From Pseudarthrobacter sp. NamE2 (GTDB taxonomy: Bacteria > Actinomycetota > Actinomycetes > Actinomycetales > Micrococcaceae): a stretch of 64,000 nt of DNA. Location of the stretch: contig NZ_VAHN01000006.1 in NCBI RefSeq assembly GCF_005796205.1, positions 62,001-126,000 of the forward strand. The letters are read 5' to 3'. The notes below the pieces were generated by a model. It had not been told where the DNA came from. It was given only the letters and a program-made list of their open reading frames with translations, and ran no database searches. This document shows positions 1-8,589 of this stretch, piece by piece. Both the position numbers and the translations under genes were made by a program. Numbering within the stretch: position 1 is the first letter of the stretch; each line of letters begins with the position of its first letter.

Positions 1-338
1 ACGATTTCATGGCCGCTGAGGACGCCCAGGCTGACGCTCTCGCGGGTCTGCTGGGCCAGGGCGCGCAGCAAATCGGGCGCCACGTCCATGACCTCGACCG
101 ACTGCACTGCGGCCATGGCGAGGCGGGCGATAGAGGGTCCTAGCCGCCACTGGCCGGCGGGGGTCTGAACTATGTATTGGTCTTCATGCAGGCGCTCAAC
201 CAAGCGGTACATGGCGCTGCGACTCATGCCCATCGCCTTGACCAGGTCCGCTGTGGATGCTTCTCCTGTTTGCGCCAGGTAGTTGAACAACTCCAGTCCG
301 CGGTCCAGTGATCCCTTGCCGGCTGGGGTGGATGCCAT
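1..338 (-). CDS. IclR-family transcriptional regulator (3' part outside window)
   Basis: The first 112 codons are visible and the gene runs off the left edge. The N-terminus (MASTPAGKGSLDRGLELFNY, then a winged helix with TADLVKAMGMSRSAMYRLVERL at about residues 29-50) is the standard IclR DNA-binding domain. The part that follows is the start of the effector domain. The ATG at 338 is preceded by AGAGGAA. A TCCCGAT palindrome lies about 90 bp upstream at 427-441, and the same palindrome recurs before the MFS, SDR and enolase genes. I therefore infer that this is the autoregulated local regulator of the sugar-acid cluster. The effector cannot be read from sequence. Confidence 0.9.
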   Translation of the reverse strand, partial: MASTPAGKGSLDRGLELFNYLAQTGEASTADLVKAMGMSRSAMYRLVERLHEDQYIVQTPAGQWRLGPSIARLAMAAVQSVEVMDVAPDLLRALAQQTRESVSLGVLSGHEI

Positions 339-426
339 GCACGTTCCTCTCAGTCTTCCGGCCCCGCAAAAACCGGGGCCCGGGGCTTCCGCTTGAATCG
401 CGGCTACACCGATCAAGTGATCGCGT

Positions 427-441
427 TCCCGATCATTGGGA
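427..441. promoter_or_regulatory. Candidate IclR operator 1
   Basis: TCCCGATCATTGGGA is an imperfect palindrome upstream of the iclR-type gene. It matches 14 of 15 bases with the copy at 3149-3163. It is inferred to be the binding site of the local IclR protein. Confidence 0.6.
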
Positions 442-588
442 CCAAGTATCTCACTTCGGAGCCAGAACGGCTGGGAAGTGCGAGGCGGCAGCATTTTTGC
501 TTTCTTGGCGGTCTTTTTGACCGGAAGCCACCTTCAATCGGGACCTGGAGGCAGGGGGCCGGTGGCCGCACGGCCCCCTGCCGGACCC

Positions 589-1398
589 TCACAGGCCGGC
601 TACGACGGGGTTGTGCAGGGTGCCCACTCCGGTGACCTCCACCCTCATGTCGCTGCCTGGCTGCACAAAGCGGGGCGGATCCATGAACCCGCCACATCCC
701 GACGGGGTGCCTGTGAGGATGATGTCGCCGGGCTGCAGTGTGAAGTGCGTGCTCAGGTACTCAATCAGGGCCGGGATCCGGAAGAGCATATCGGAGGTAT
801 TTCCGTCCTGCACCAGTTCCCCGTCAAGCCAGGTGCGGATGCGGACGTCATGAGGATCCGGGATCTCATTGCGTGTCACGGCCACCGGTCCCAGGGGGCA
901 GAACGTGTCCAGCCCTTTACCGCGTACCCACTGCGGATCTGCCCGCTGGACATCGCGGGCAGAGACGTCATTGGCGGCTGTATAGCCCCAGACGTGGTCC
1001 AAGGCCTCTTTGGCAGGTACTTTGGAAGCCCGCTGGCCGATGATGACGGCGAGTTCGCCTTCCCAGTCGACTTCTCTGCTTACCTCGGGGTCAGCCACGA
1101 CCGGCGCGTCCGGACCTGTGACACTGTTCGCGAGCTTGGGGAAGAGATAGGGCTCGGTCGGCAAGGGAAAGCCCATCTCTAGGATGGTCTGGCGGTAATT
1201 CAATCCGATGCCGAAAATTGTTCCTCCCGTGTATGGGGCGAGGAACCGCGGCGTGGCAACGACGGCGGCCGCTGGTTTCGTTGCTACCGGCTGTCCGGCA
1301 AAGACTTGTTCCAGGTTCCCGTCGAGTTCGGCCCAGCCTCCGTCCACTTCAACTGCCGCATAGCGGCGTCCATTATGTTCGACGTGCGCGTACCTCAT
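589..1398 (-). CDS. FAH-family hydrolase (probable 2,4-diketo-3-deoxy sugar-acid hydrolase)
   Basis: A 269-residue protein of the fumarylacetoacetate hydrolase fold. The central motif VDWEGELAVIIG gives metal ligands E113 and E115, and NDVSARD gives D144. The C-terminal GDIILTGTPSG loop is typical. The ATG at 1398 follows AGAAGGACCGTA and gives a normal family N-terminus; the longer open frame upstream is not family-like. FAH-family enzymes cleave 2,4-diketo-3-deoxy acids in non-phosphorylative L-rhamnose and L-fucose routes. With an SDR, a mutarotase-like protein and an enolase dehydratase nearby, that role is the best inference. The exact sugar is unknown. Confidence 0.85.
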   Translation of the reverse strand: MRYAHVEHNGRRYAAVEVDGGWAELDGNLEQVFAGQPVATKPAAAVVATPRFLAPYTGGTIFGIGLNYRQTILEMGFPLPTEPYLFPKLANSVTGPDAPVVADPEVSREVDWEGELAVIIGQRASKVPAKEALDHVWGYTAANDVSARDVQRADPQWVRGKGLDTFCPLGPVAVTRNEIPDPHDVRIRTWLDGELVQDGNTSDMLFRIPALIEYLSTHFTLQPGDIILTGTPSGCGGFMDPPRFVQPGSDMRVEVTGVGTLHNPVVAGL

Positions 1399-1578
1399 TA
1401 CGGTCCTTCTATTCGTACTGTTGTGGGGGATGGTCGCTGTATCAGCAACGCGGGACTTTATTTCAAGCAGTTCTGCTGTTGCTGTTGCGGGCCGTTCATG
1501 ATTCACCAGCAAGGCCCACCGTCGGCATTGGTGGGAATCACCGCCGGTCTGCGGGGCTGACCCGTGGAAACAGGAAAA

Positions 1579-1617
1579 AGGGGTGTTGGAGCGGCCGGGC
1601 GCCACTCCAACACCCCT
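1579..1617 (-). terminator. Rho-independent terminator after the MFS gene
   Basis: A perfect 13-bp stem (AGGGGTGTTGGAG at 1579-1591 with its complement at 1605-1617) is followed on the minus strand by TTTTT. It lies between the MFS stop codon and the FAH gene and should end the MFS transcript. Confidence 0.85.
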
Positions 1618-1703
1618 CGCCACGGTTGCAATCGTGGGTGGCAATCTTTCTCTATCGACCTCGTCCTGCGGACGGCGTCCGGGAGATGACCCGAAGGGTT
1701 ACT

Positions 1704-3092
1704 TTAGGATGCGTGAACCTTCGCATTGTGGCGGTCGTGGAGGTCCTGCTCGATTTGCTCGAGGCTGCGCCCCTTGGTTTCCCGGACGAACTTCAGGCAG
1801 AACAGGAATCCGAGGATGTTGCACGCAACGAAGAGCTGCATGGTTCCTGCCAGGCCAAGGGCCTCGCGCAGCAGCGGGAACCCGAAAGTGATACCGAGGG
1901 TGGCGAACCAGGTGATCATGCTGGCCATGCCCATTGCCGCGCCGCGGACACGCAGCGGGAAGATCTCACCGAGGACGACCCAGTTGACGGGCCCCCAGGT
2001 AAGCGAGTAGCTGACAAACATGACTGACATCGCGACGAGCATCGATACCGGGTTGATCTGGTCGCCCTTGCCCGCCTCGAAGGCCATCCATGACATGCAC
2101 ACCGCCATGCAGGCACTTCCGCTGATGAGCAGCGTCCTGCGGCCGACGCGGTCGATGAACTGCAGCCCGATCGCCACCGAAACGACCTTGATCGTCCCCA
2201 GGATGATGGTGAAGATCAGCGCGTTTTCATGCGGCAGGTTCAGGCTCTCAAAGATAGTAGGAGCGTAATAAGTGACCATGTTCAGGCCGGTTGCCTGGCA
2301 GAGAATGGGGATCCCGATTCCGACGATAACGGCCGGCCGGACCCACTTGGCCAGAAGCTCCCAGCGCGAGCTCTGGGCCTCGACACGGGTAATAGCTTCG
2401 ATGTCGGCTGCAGCTTCCTCAGCGGACCGCGTGGCATAGAGCAGGCGGGCGGCCTCCTCGCGGCGGCCTTTGGTCATCAGCCAGCGGGGGCTCTCGGGCA
2501 GGAATGGAAGACCTGCCACCAGGAGAACTGCCGGCAGCGCGCCGGAGGCGAGCATCAGGCGCCAGTCGCCAGTGCCTGCCAGAAGGAAGTTGACGCCGTA
2601 ACCGAGCAACAGGCCGGTGACGATCATCAGCTGGTTCAGGCCCGCAAGACGTCCGCGGGCTTTGGCCGGAGCCATTTCCGACAGATAGACAGGCACCAGC
2701 GCGGAGGAACCGCCGACGCCAAGTCCCAGGAAAATGCGTCCGGCGATCAACAGTTCATTGTTCGGGACTACGGCACAAGCCAAGGATCCGACGATGAAAA
2801 TGATGCCCAGAATCAGGATGACCCTTCGTCGGCCAATACGGTCCGAGAGCTTCCCTGCCGTGACGGCGCCTACGATCGCACCGATGGAAATACCGCCGAC
2901 GATCAGGCCGGTGGTTAGCGCGCTTTGAGTGAATCCTGGAGTGGCGTATATGTAGGACAAGGCGCCGGCGATGATGCCGGTCTCGTAGCCAAAAAGGATG
3001 CCTCCCAAAGCACCGAAGAAATAGATCAAACCAGGCTTGGGGACCGGGCCGCTAACCCTGCCCGTCCGAAGACTGTTGGCTGAAATCGTCAT
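1704..3092 (-). CDS. MFS sugar transporter, sugar-porter family
   Basis: A 462-residue, 12-TM protein. It carries sugar-porter signatures: GGILFGYETGIIAGAL in TM1, the DRIGRR loop between TM2 and TM3, LPESPRWLMTKGRREEA after TM6, the VDRVGRR-like DRVGRRTLL repeat in the second half and the C-terminal RETKGRSLEQIE motif. The ATG at 3092 follows AGGAAGGTTCCTT. Expected function is proton-coupled uptake of a mono-sugar across the cytoplasmic membrane. It is divergent from the SDR gene, and the shared 460-bp promoter region holds several TCCCGAT palindromes, so it is probably induced with the catabolic enzymes. Confidence 0.92.
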   Translation of the reverse strand: MTISANSLRTGRVSGPVPKPGLIYFFGALGGILFGYETGIIAGALSYIYATPGFTQSALTTGLIVGGISIGAIVGAVTAGKLSDRIGRRRVILILGIIFIVGSLACAVVPNNELLIAGRIFLGLGVGGSSALVPVYLSEMAPAKARGRLAGLNQLMIVTGLLLGYGVNFLLAGTGDWRLMLASGALPAVLLVAGLPFLPESPRWLMTKGRREEAARLLYATRSAEEAAADIEAITRVEAQSSRWELLAKWVRPAVIVGIGIPILCQATGLNMVTYYAPTIFESLNLPHENALIFTIILGTIKVVSVAIGLQFIDRVGRRTLLISGSACMAVCMSWMAFEAGKGDQINPVSMLVAMSVMFVSYSLTWGPVNWVVLGEIFPLRVRGAAMGMASMITWFATLGITFGFPLLREALGLAGTMQLFVACNILGFLFCLKFVRETKGRSLEQIEQDLHDRHNAKVHAS

Positions 3093-3148
3093 AAGGAACC
3101 TTCCTGAAGCTCAGCACCCGCCATTGGGGCTATGTGAAAAGCGTTTCG

Positions 3149-3163
3149 TCCCGATCAGTGGGA
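3149..3163. promoter_or_regulatory. Candidate IclR operator 2 (MFS side)
   Basis: TCCCGATCAGTGGGA lies 57 bp upstream of the MFS start. Half-sites follow at 3171-3182 (ACTAATTGGGA) and 3258-3267 (CTTATCGGGA). It has the same geometry as the sites at 427, 3435 and 8384. Confidence 0.6.
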
Positions 3164-3434
3164 CGTCAACGTACTAATTGGGAATGGCTTACCACTAAGA
3201 TAGCCCACTGTAACTGGAATCACAAGCACCAGTTCCGCTTATGAGGACAAAATCCGCCTTATCGGGACGGCAAAAGCTGCTTGAACCTCTAAGAGGCCCG
3301 GGTGACGGCCTTGGTGGAATTGCCTCCCGCTCGGGGATGCAGAGTCCGCCTCGGCCTTGGCCCCTAGGAATAAGAGCTGAAAGCGGCCAAGGGGTTGCCG
3401 GGACAGGAGGGTACTCCCCGATCGGCCGTACTTG

Positions 3435-3449
3435 TCCCGATAGCCGGGA
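3435..3449. promoter_or_regulatory. Candidate IclR operator 3 (SDR side)
   Basis: TCCCGATAGCCGGGA is followed by a TTGATTGGGAC half-site near 3459-3470, about 100 bp before the SDR start. With operator 2 it fills the divergent promoter region at 3093-3550, where no gene is supported. Confidence 0.55.
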
Positions 3450-3550
3450 TGCTATTGCTTTGATTGGGACGGGGGTATAACTTAGCAGGGAAAGAAATGG
3501 TACCTAGCCTCGTGAACACCATCAGTTGAGGCCACACAGACAAGGACGTC

Positions 3551-4429
3551 ATGATGCCCAGCAAGGAACATGGGAATCCTCAAGCTTCGCCGGCCAGGCT
3601 TCAGGGCCGGGTGGCTCTCGTTACGGGAGCGGCACACAATATCGGGGCGGCCATCGCACTTCGCCTTGCGGAAGAAGGCGCAGCCGTCGCCGTGGCTGAT
3701 ATCGATGCCGCCGGCGCGGCGGAGGTCTGCCGCCAAATCGTCGAGGCAGGCGGACAAGCCTTTCCAGCAGCCGGGGATCTGACAGACATCCAGGACATTG
3801 ATCGGATTTTCGCGGAGATCGAATCGGCTCTGGGGCCAGTTGATGTGCTGGTCAACAACGCCTATACCCGCGTCAGCGAATCCTGCTTCCAGCCCTTCCT
3901 TGGCGTCGAGCCAGTCCAGTGGCAGCAATTTGTCGCAGCGAACACAACCATGTTCTTTGCCTGCTCCCAACGGATGGCACGCCGCCTCGCTACGGCGGGC
4001 CTCCCCGGAAGCATCGTGAACATCAGCTCCCACGGAGCCGCACGGGCCCACCGCGAGCAAATCCCTTACGACGCCGTCAAGGGAGCGATGGAATCCTTCA
4101 CCCGGGCCATTGCCGTGGACCTGGCCCCCTGGGGTATCCGCGCCAACGCTGTTCGGCCTGGGTCCATTAACGTCCAAGACGGACGAATGGGCTGGGACGT
4201 CGGCGAGTTGCAGCATGCACAAATCCCACTGGGGCGCCAAGGTACCCCAATGGACGTTGCCCACGCTGTCGTTTTCCTCGCTTCCCACGAATCGGACTAC
4301 ATCACCGGTCAGGTCTTTAACATCGACGGAGGTCTGGCTGCACAGGCGCGCGCTCCCCAGGTGGAGCCCCATCCTCCGGCCAGTCCGACGACCTTCACGG
4401 ACTTCCCTGTACCGTTGCAGAGCCGGTAG
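3551..4429 (+). CDS. SDR-family NAD(P)-dependent sugar/sugar-acid dehydrogenase
   Basis: A 292-residue classical short-chain dehydrogenase. The Rossmann nucleotide loop is TGAAHNIG (residues 25-32), NNA lies near 102-104, the catalytic serine is in NISS (about S160) and Y173/K177 come from YDAVK. The end, ITGQVFNIDGGLA, is the usual SDR C-terminus. The loop has H-N in place of the common xxGIG, a tolerated variation. AAGG precedes the ATG at 3551. It is the first gene of a plus-strand unit with the epimerase-like gene 12 bp downstream. It could oxidise the aldose or the 3-deoxy keto acid; sequence alone does not decide. Confidence 0.88.
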   Translation: MMPSKEHGNPQASPARLQGRVALVTGAAHNIGAAIALRLAEEGAAVAVADIDAAGAAEVCRQIVEAGGQAFPAAGDLTDIQDIDRIFAEIESALGPVDVLVNNAYTRVSESCFQPFLGVEPVQWQQFVAANTTMFFACSQRMARRLATAGLPGSIVNISSHGAARAHREQIPYDAVKGAMESFTRAIAVDLAPWGIRANAVRPGSINVQDGRMGWDVGELQHAQIPLGRQGTPMDVAHAVVFLASHESDYITGQVFNIDGGLAAQARAPQVEPHPPASPTTFTDFPVPLQSR

Positions 4430-4441
4430 ACCAGGGTTCTG

Positions 4442-5371
4442 GTGGGACCGAATGTGCCGGAAGAACAGTCGCTGAGGGGACGCGTTTCCCTCTCTGCCAC
4501 GCGGCGGATCGTTCTTTCACGGGATGGGTTTGAGCTGGCAGTGGCCATCCGTGGTGCCGAGATGCAATCTTTCATCGGACCGGATGGACACGAGTATCTA
4601 TGGCAAGCCGGACCTGTATGGCCCCGCCACGCTCCGATACTCTTTCCGGCGATCTGCCGGCATCCCGGTGACGTACTCAGGATAGACAACCGGGAATACC
4701 CTTTGGGCCATCACGGTTTCGCCCGGGATCTCGACTTCGAGGTGACGGACCAGGGCCCTGATCACCTCACCTTAACCCTCAACGATTCGCCCTGCACCAG
4801 CAGGCACTATCCGTTCCCCTTCCGGCTGGACGTCAGCTACCGGCTGACCAAGTCAGGGGTCCTCGTTGAATTCCGGGTGCACAATCCCGGGCCCCGGACG
4901 GCACCTTTCGGCATCGGCTCACATCCGGCATTCAAGTGGCCCCTTGACCCTGCAGCGGCTGCCGAAGAGCACACGGTCCTCTTTGAGCGACCCGAGCCCG
5001 GCAACATTCGGAGAACACATGACAATCTCCTGTTGCCCGAGGTTTTCCGCAACCCATCCCTTGCCAGCGGGCAGTTGAAGCTCGGTCCCGAACACTTTAT
5101 CGAAGGCGCCATCATCCTCGAAGCCCTTCGCAGTTCAGCCCTTCAGTACCGTTCTCCCAGTGGGCGGAGCATTCGCCTTCGCTGGAGTGGTTTCACAGAT
5201 CTGGCGCTGTGGTCACCGCCCAAAGGCCGCTTCCTCTGCATCGAACCGTGGCGCGGTCTGCCGGCGCCGCGGGACTGGAGCGGCGATGAAGGAAGCCGAC
5301 CTGATTTGGAGCACCTATCCCCAAAAGAAACACGAAGCTACGGTTACCGCATCGATATCGAGACACCATGA
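4442..5371 (+). CDS. Aldose 1-epimerase (mutarotase) family protein
   Basis: A 309-residue galactose-mutarotase-like beta-sandwich protein starting at GTG. Family features include FPAICRHPGD and the PLGHHGFARD segment near residues 83-92, and the GIGSHPAFKWP motif, whose histidine is the usual catalytic residue. The C-terminal CIEPWRGLP segment supplies the second conserved acid. It probably speeds anomer conversion of the sugar used by this cluster. It is co-transcribed with the SDR gene and its TGA overlaps the ATG of a small downstream ORF. The Shine-Dalgarno sequence is weak, so translation may depend on the upstream gene. Confidence 0.85.
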   Translation: MGPNVPEEQSLRGRVSLSATRRIVLSRDGFELAVAIRGAEMQSFIGPDGHEYLWQAGPVWPRHAPILFPAICRHPGDVLRIDNREYPLGHHGFARDLDFEVTDQGPDHLTLTLNDSPCTSRHYPFPFRLDVSYRLTKSGVLVEFRVHNPGPRTAPFGIGSHPAFKWPLDPAAAAEEHTVLFERPEPGNIRRTHDNLLLPEVFRNPSLASGQLKLGPEHFIEGAIILEALRSSALQYRSPSGRSIRLRWSGFTDLALWSPPKGRFLCIEPWRGLPAPRDWSGDEGSRPDLEHLSPKETRSYGYRIDIETP

Positions 5372-5520
5372 TGAACACCCTTCATGTATCCCTGCGCACC
5401 CAAGAGCCACTTGCCGAAGCCGCACCGGCGCCCGCGGGCAGCCCAGCCCTGGTCGGGGTTGTGGAAGCTGTAGCGTGTGAACCCAACTGCCACTACTGCT
5501 CCGGTCCGGAAACGGACTGA
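5368..5520 (+). CDS. Small coupled ORF with a CxxxCxxC motif (unknown)
   Basis: A 50-residue ORF. Its ATG (5368-5370) overlaps the TGA of the mutarotase-like gene in an ATGATGA junction, a translational-coupling arrangement. The protein is Ala/Pro-rich and ends with VVEAVACEPNCHYCSG, giving a C-x3-C-x2-C spacing like the radical-SAM cluster motif, but it stops a few residues later. It may be a small metal-binding or precursor peptide, or the left-over start of a truncated radical-SAM gene. No function is assigned. Confidence 0.5.
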   Translation: MMNTLHVSLRTQEPLAEAAPAPAGSPALVGVVEAVACEPNCHYCSGPETD

Positions 5521-5879
5521 GTCCTCGGCACTTGTCTTCGGGCGCTTGCTATCTCGGGAGTAACGCTTCCCCGACTGGACGAGCATGGCGTCCAACTCCG
5601 TAACTGACCGACTGACCTGCATTCCTCCGGAAGCACTGCGATAGCCAGCCCGGTAGCATCCGCATGTCCTTTGTCCCGGTCTTGCCCGGATACTGCTGGG
5701 CTAAGCCGCGCTGGTGCACCCGTTGCACAGCCTCCGGTCCGGGAGCCCGGATCGGTCCTTCTGGCGGCAGGCATAGGCAGTCCAGTGCATCCAAGACTTT
5801 CTGGACGGCTCCCTGGCAAGGCCTGACCAGAAAAACTGTCCTGTCACGGGCTGCCGGGCAGTTCGGGTTGAGCGCCTCG
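5521..5879. other. Intergenic, no supported gene
   Basis: Several overlapping open frames on both strands are Arg/Cys-rich, lack ribosome sites and resemble no family I recognise. The stretch lies between two convergent genes and may hold decayed sequence. Confidence 0.4.
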
Positions 5880-6848
5880 TCAAAAGGTTGGAAAGGCAGT
5901 TGGGCTGCCAGATCCTCCCGCGCGGATGAGGTGATCGCTGATCTTTGTGAGTTCGCTCCTCATGCGGATGATTTCGCGTGCGTGAGCCGCCAGGCGTTTG
6001 TCCTCAGCGGTTCGTTGATTGATGGCTAACGGGGCGGGGTGGCGCTCGTCCGTTGTGAAGATCATCATGCAGCGTGTTGTCAGTGACAGCTTTTCGGGGT
6101 GGCTTGGCGGGGCGGAACGTACAAGGACGCTGATGTGGATGTCTTGCCCTGCGACCAGGATGGCTCTGGCATGGACTTCCACGAGATGTCCGATGCGGAT
6201 CGGGTGATGGAAGTGGATGCCGCCGGAGTACCGGGCCCGGGCGCCTTCCGGGCTAAGGAGTACCGCGCAGGTTCCTGCGGCTTCATCGATCCAGCGCATG
6301 ACAGTGCCGCCATGGGCGTTGCCGGACCAGTTCGCGGTTTCCTTACCTGCCACGAACCGAAGCGTGCTTCCGGGTGCGGTTCCCTGGCCGGAATAATGCT
6401 CAGCCAGCATGGCATCTTTGAGCCGCATCCGCACCGGAATCCGCTGGAGAGCAAGTTGTTGCCTGGCCTCGTCGTCTCGGGTCTTGGGCTGCCAGGGCCG
6501 GACCGCGTGAGGTTTGCCCTGCTCATCCACTGTCACAAAGACAAGAATGCAGTGCATGGCGCGCGTGTACTCAGCCTCTTCCAAAGAACGTGCGTGAACC
6601 GACACCAGCACGTGAATGCTGGACTTACCTGTGTGAATGATCCTCGCGTCAACTTCAACGACGTCGCCGGGGCCAATACTTCCGTCGTAGTGCACGTTGC
6701 CGACGTAGGCCGTGACACAGTAACTGGAACTCCAGGCCACCGCGCAGGCATAGCCCGCGCGGTCAATCCATTCGAGAACGCGGCCGGCATCCACCTGGCT
6801 GCCACTATGGTCCATGTCCTGGGGGGCGGTAAGAAATCGCAGGTTCAA
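5880..6848 (-). CDS. Acyl-CoA thioesterase, two hotdog domains
   Basis: About 322 residues with two tandem hotdog domains. Domain 1 begins LRFLTAPQDM and has VLEWIDRAGYACA; domain 2 begins TLRFVAGKETANWSGNAHGG and has VMRWIDEAAGTCA. The N/D and HGG motifs are typical of BFIT/Acot-like thioesterases, which hydrolyse acyl-CoA in the cytosol. The start is uncertain: the TTG at 6848 gives the usual N-terminus but has no good ribosome site, no ATG or GTG lies upstream in frame, and the ATG at 6815 would cut the first strand. The gene does not obviously belong to the sugar-acid pathway around it. Confidence 0.82.
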   Translation of the reverse strand: MNLRFLTAPQDMDHSGSQVDAGRVLEWIDRAGYACAVAWSSSYCVTAYVGNVHYDGSIGPGDVVEVDARIIHTGKSSIHVLVSVHARSLEEAEYTRAMHCILVFVTVDEQGKPHAVRPWQPKTRDDEARQQLALQRIPVRMRLKDAMLAEHYSGQGTAPGSTLRFVAGKETANWSGNAHGGTVMRWIDEAAGTCAVLLSPEGARARYSGGIHFHHPIRIGHLVEVHARAILVAGQDIHISVLVRSAPPSHPEKLSLTTRCMMIFTTDERHPAPLAINQRTAEDKRLAAHAREIIRMRSELTKISDHLIRAGGSGSPTAFPTF

Positions 6849-7070
6849 CCGGTCGTCAGTGACCGCAGGTGATCCTTGCGCCGTGGTGGCAGAAATTATC
6901 GTTTCCGTTCTTCAGTATTCATAGACCGCCGTGCCGCAGCGCAGCGATGTGAGTGACAGGCACGCAGCTGCACCCGGATCGCGGTGATCCGGGAGTGCAC
7001 TCCAAGTGCAGCCCTTGCGCTGTACGCCCGCCAAGAAATGGCGATGCGTTCCACGAGGCTGGGACTGGTC

Positions 7071-8243
7071 TTAGTCCTGAGTGCCGGGACGTGGGTTGGG
7101 TGTATAGGCGTTGAGGACGGTCCAGTCAGGTTCGAAGCCGGTGCCGGGACCGTCCGGGATCTGTACCCGGCCCTCGCGGGGGATAGGGGTAGCGATGCCC
7201 GGGAAGGCTTCGGGTTCGACGTAGAGATGCTCAAGCTTCGGATCACCCGAAGCGGCGGAGAGCAGCTGGAGCGTTGCCCAGTATCCGGGGCCGAAGTAGG
7301 GCGAGTGGGGCATGCAGGCAATCCCGCGCTGCTCGGCCTCGTGCAGAACAGCCATGAATTCAGTGACCCCGCCGATCTTTGTCACGGAGGGTTGGGGATG
7401 CTGGACGGCATTGGCCTGCATCATTTTGTGGAACTCGTAGCGGGTGCAGGCGTTCTCTCCTGCCGACAGCGGAATGCTGGTCATCGCCGCAAGCTGGGCC
7501 AGCGATTCGAAGTCCTCAGGTGGGTAGATGGGCTCCTCGAGCCAGTCAATGCCGATTGCTTCCAGTGCAGGCAACTGCTGGCGTGCTTCGTCCAGGTTCC
7601 AGGCGCAATTTGCATCCACAGTGAGCTCGGTTCCCGTACCTGCGCCTTCGCGTCCGGCGCGGATGATCTCCGGCAGCGTCTCGTGCAGCTTCACCGAGGT
7701 GTACCCCGATTCGACAGCGTGTCGGGCCCGGTCGCGGACGACCTCCGCCTGGCCGTAGTGGACGAGGCTGGCGTAGGCTGCCACTTCAGAGCGTTTCCGC
7801 CCGCCCAGCAGCTCCCCCAAGGGCACCCCGGCCGATCGGGCCTTCCTGTCCCACAGAGCGATGTCAGCTCCGGAGACCGCGAACATTGCAATCCCGTAGC
7901 GGCCGAACAAGTGTAGTTTCTGCTGGACCTTGCGTATCAGGCCAGGGACATCATCCGCGTCCTGGCCCATAAGGAGGGGAGCCACCATGGTGCGAAAAGC
8001 CTCCGCGACCGCAGACCGGCAGCTGTAAGCAAAGCACTCTCCCCAGCCGCTGATCCCGTCAGCCGTCGTGATGCGCACAATAACCCCGTCGAACCGGTTC
8101 CACCGTCCGGCAGGCGCCCCGTAGCCGCTGCTGTCATCGTCGAAAGGGATATCGAGTTCGTAAACATCCACACCCATGATGGTTGACGCACCGTAAGCCA
8201 AGGCAGCTGCCCCCGCCTTCTCAACTCGCTGGTCCAGGATCAT
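7071..8243 (-). CDS. Mandelate racemase/muconate lactonizing enzyme superfamily protein (probable sugar-acid dehydratase)
   Basis: A 390-residue enolase-superfamily protein. The N-terminal capping domain is followed by a TIM barrel. Metal ligands are D210 (TVDANCAW), the glutamate pair E236/E237 (WLEEPI) and E263 (SAGEN). The strand-2 base motif is K185-L-H187 instead of KxK. H313 (MPHSPY) aligns with the mandelate racemase histidine, but its partner Asp is Ser (S286 in QPSVTKIGG). The likely reaction is dehydration of an aldonate to a 2-keto-3-deoxy acid. The ATG at 8243 is preceded by GGAGGAAAG. Two TCCC-type palindromes lie about 120-155 bp upstream. Confidence 0.88.
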   Translation of the reverse strand: MILDQRVEKAGAAALAYGASTIMGVDVYELDIPFDDDSSGYGAPAGRWNRFDGVIVRITTADGISGWGECFAYSCRSAVAEAFRTMVAPLLMGQDADDVPGLIRKVQQKLHLFGRYGIAMFAVSGADIALWDRKARSAGVPLGELLGGRKRSEVAAYASLVHYGQAEVVRDRARHAVESGYTSVKLHETLPEIIRAGREGAGTGTELTVDANCAWNLDEARQQLPALEAIGIDWLEEPIYPPEDFESLAQLAAMTSIPLSAGENACTRYEFHKMMQANAVQHPQPSVTKIGGVTEFMAVLHEAEQRGIACMPHSPYFGPGYWATLQLLSAASGDPKLEHLYVEPEAFPGIATPIPREGRVQIPDGPGTGFEPDWTVLNAYTPNPRPGTQD

Positions 8244-8363
8244 GATTCTTCTCTTTCCTCCGAGGAACGGGCCGTAGAGTGCCAGGCTTCCTGCACTGCA
8301 CGTCGACGCGATGCCCACGAACCAGGCTGCAAAAGCTGCGCCCACAAGTAAGATACCTCAAAG

Positions 8364-8398
8364 TCCCGATAAGTGCCATAGAGTCCCTATTAGAGGGA
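8364..8398. promoter_or_regulatory. Candidate IclR operator 4 (double site)
   Basis: TCCCGATAAGTGCCA (8364-8378) and TCCCTATTAGAGGGA (8384-8398) lie 20 bp apart upstream of the enolase gene. They match the palindromes at 427, 3149 and 3435. Confidence 0.55.
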
Positions 8399-8589
8399 CT
8401 GACCTGTTCCAAGCGTGCAGCTTGTGCGTGGAACTTCTTTCGTTTGCACCGATTCGATGCGGGGGGATCGGCCGCAAGCACGATGAAACTGGTTCAACTC
8501 CAGTGCTTTAGACGCGGATACCTGAGTTCGAGGCCCTTCCCGGAGGAAACGTCCAGAGATAAGGAAGTGCAGCGTCGATAAGGAAGGGC

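Noticed and set aside
436-1182. Long plus-strand open frame over the FAH gene
   Set aside because: Antisense shadow of a well-supported minus-strand gene; no ribosome site and no family resemblance.
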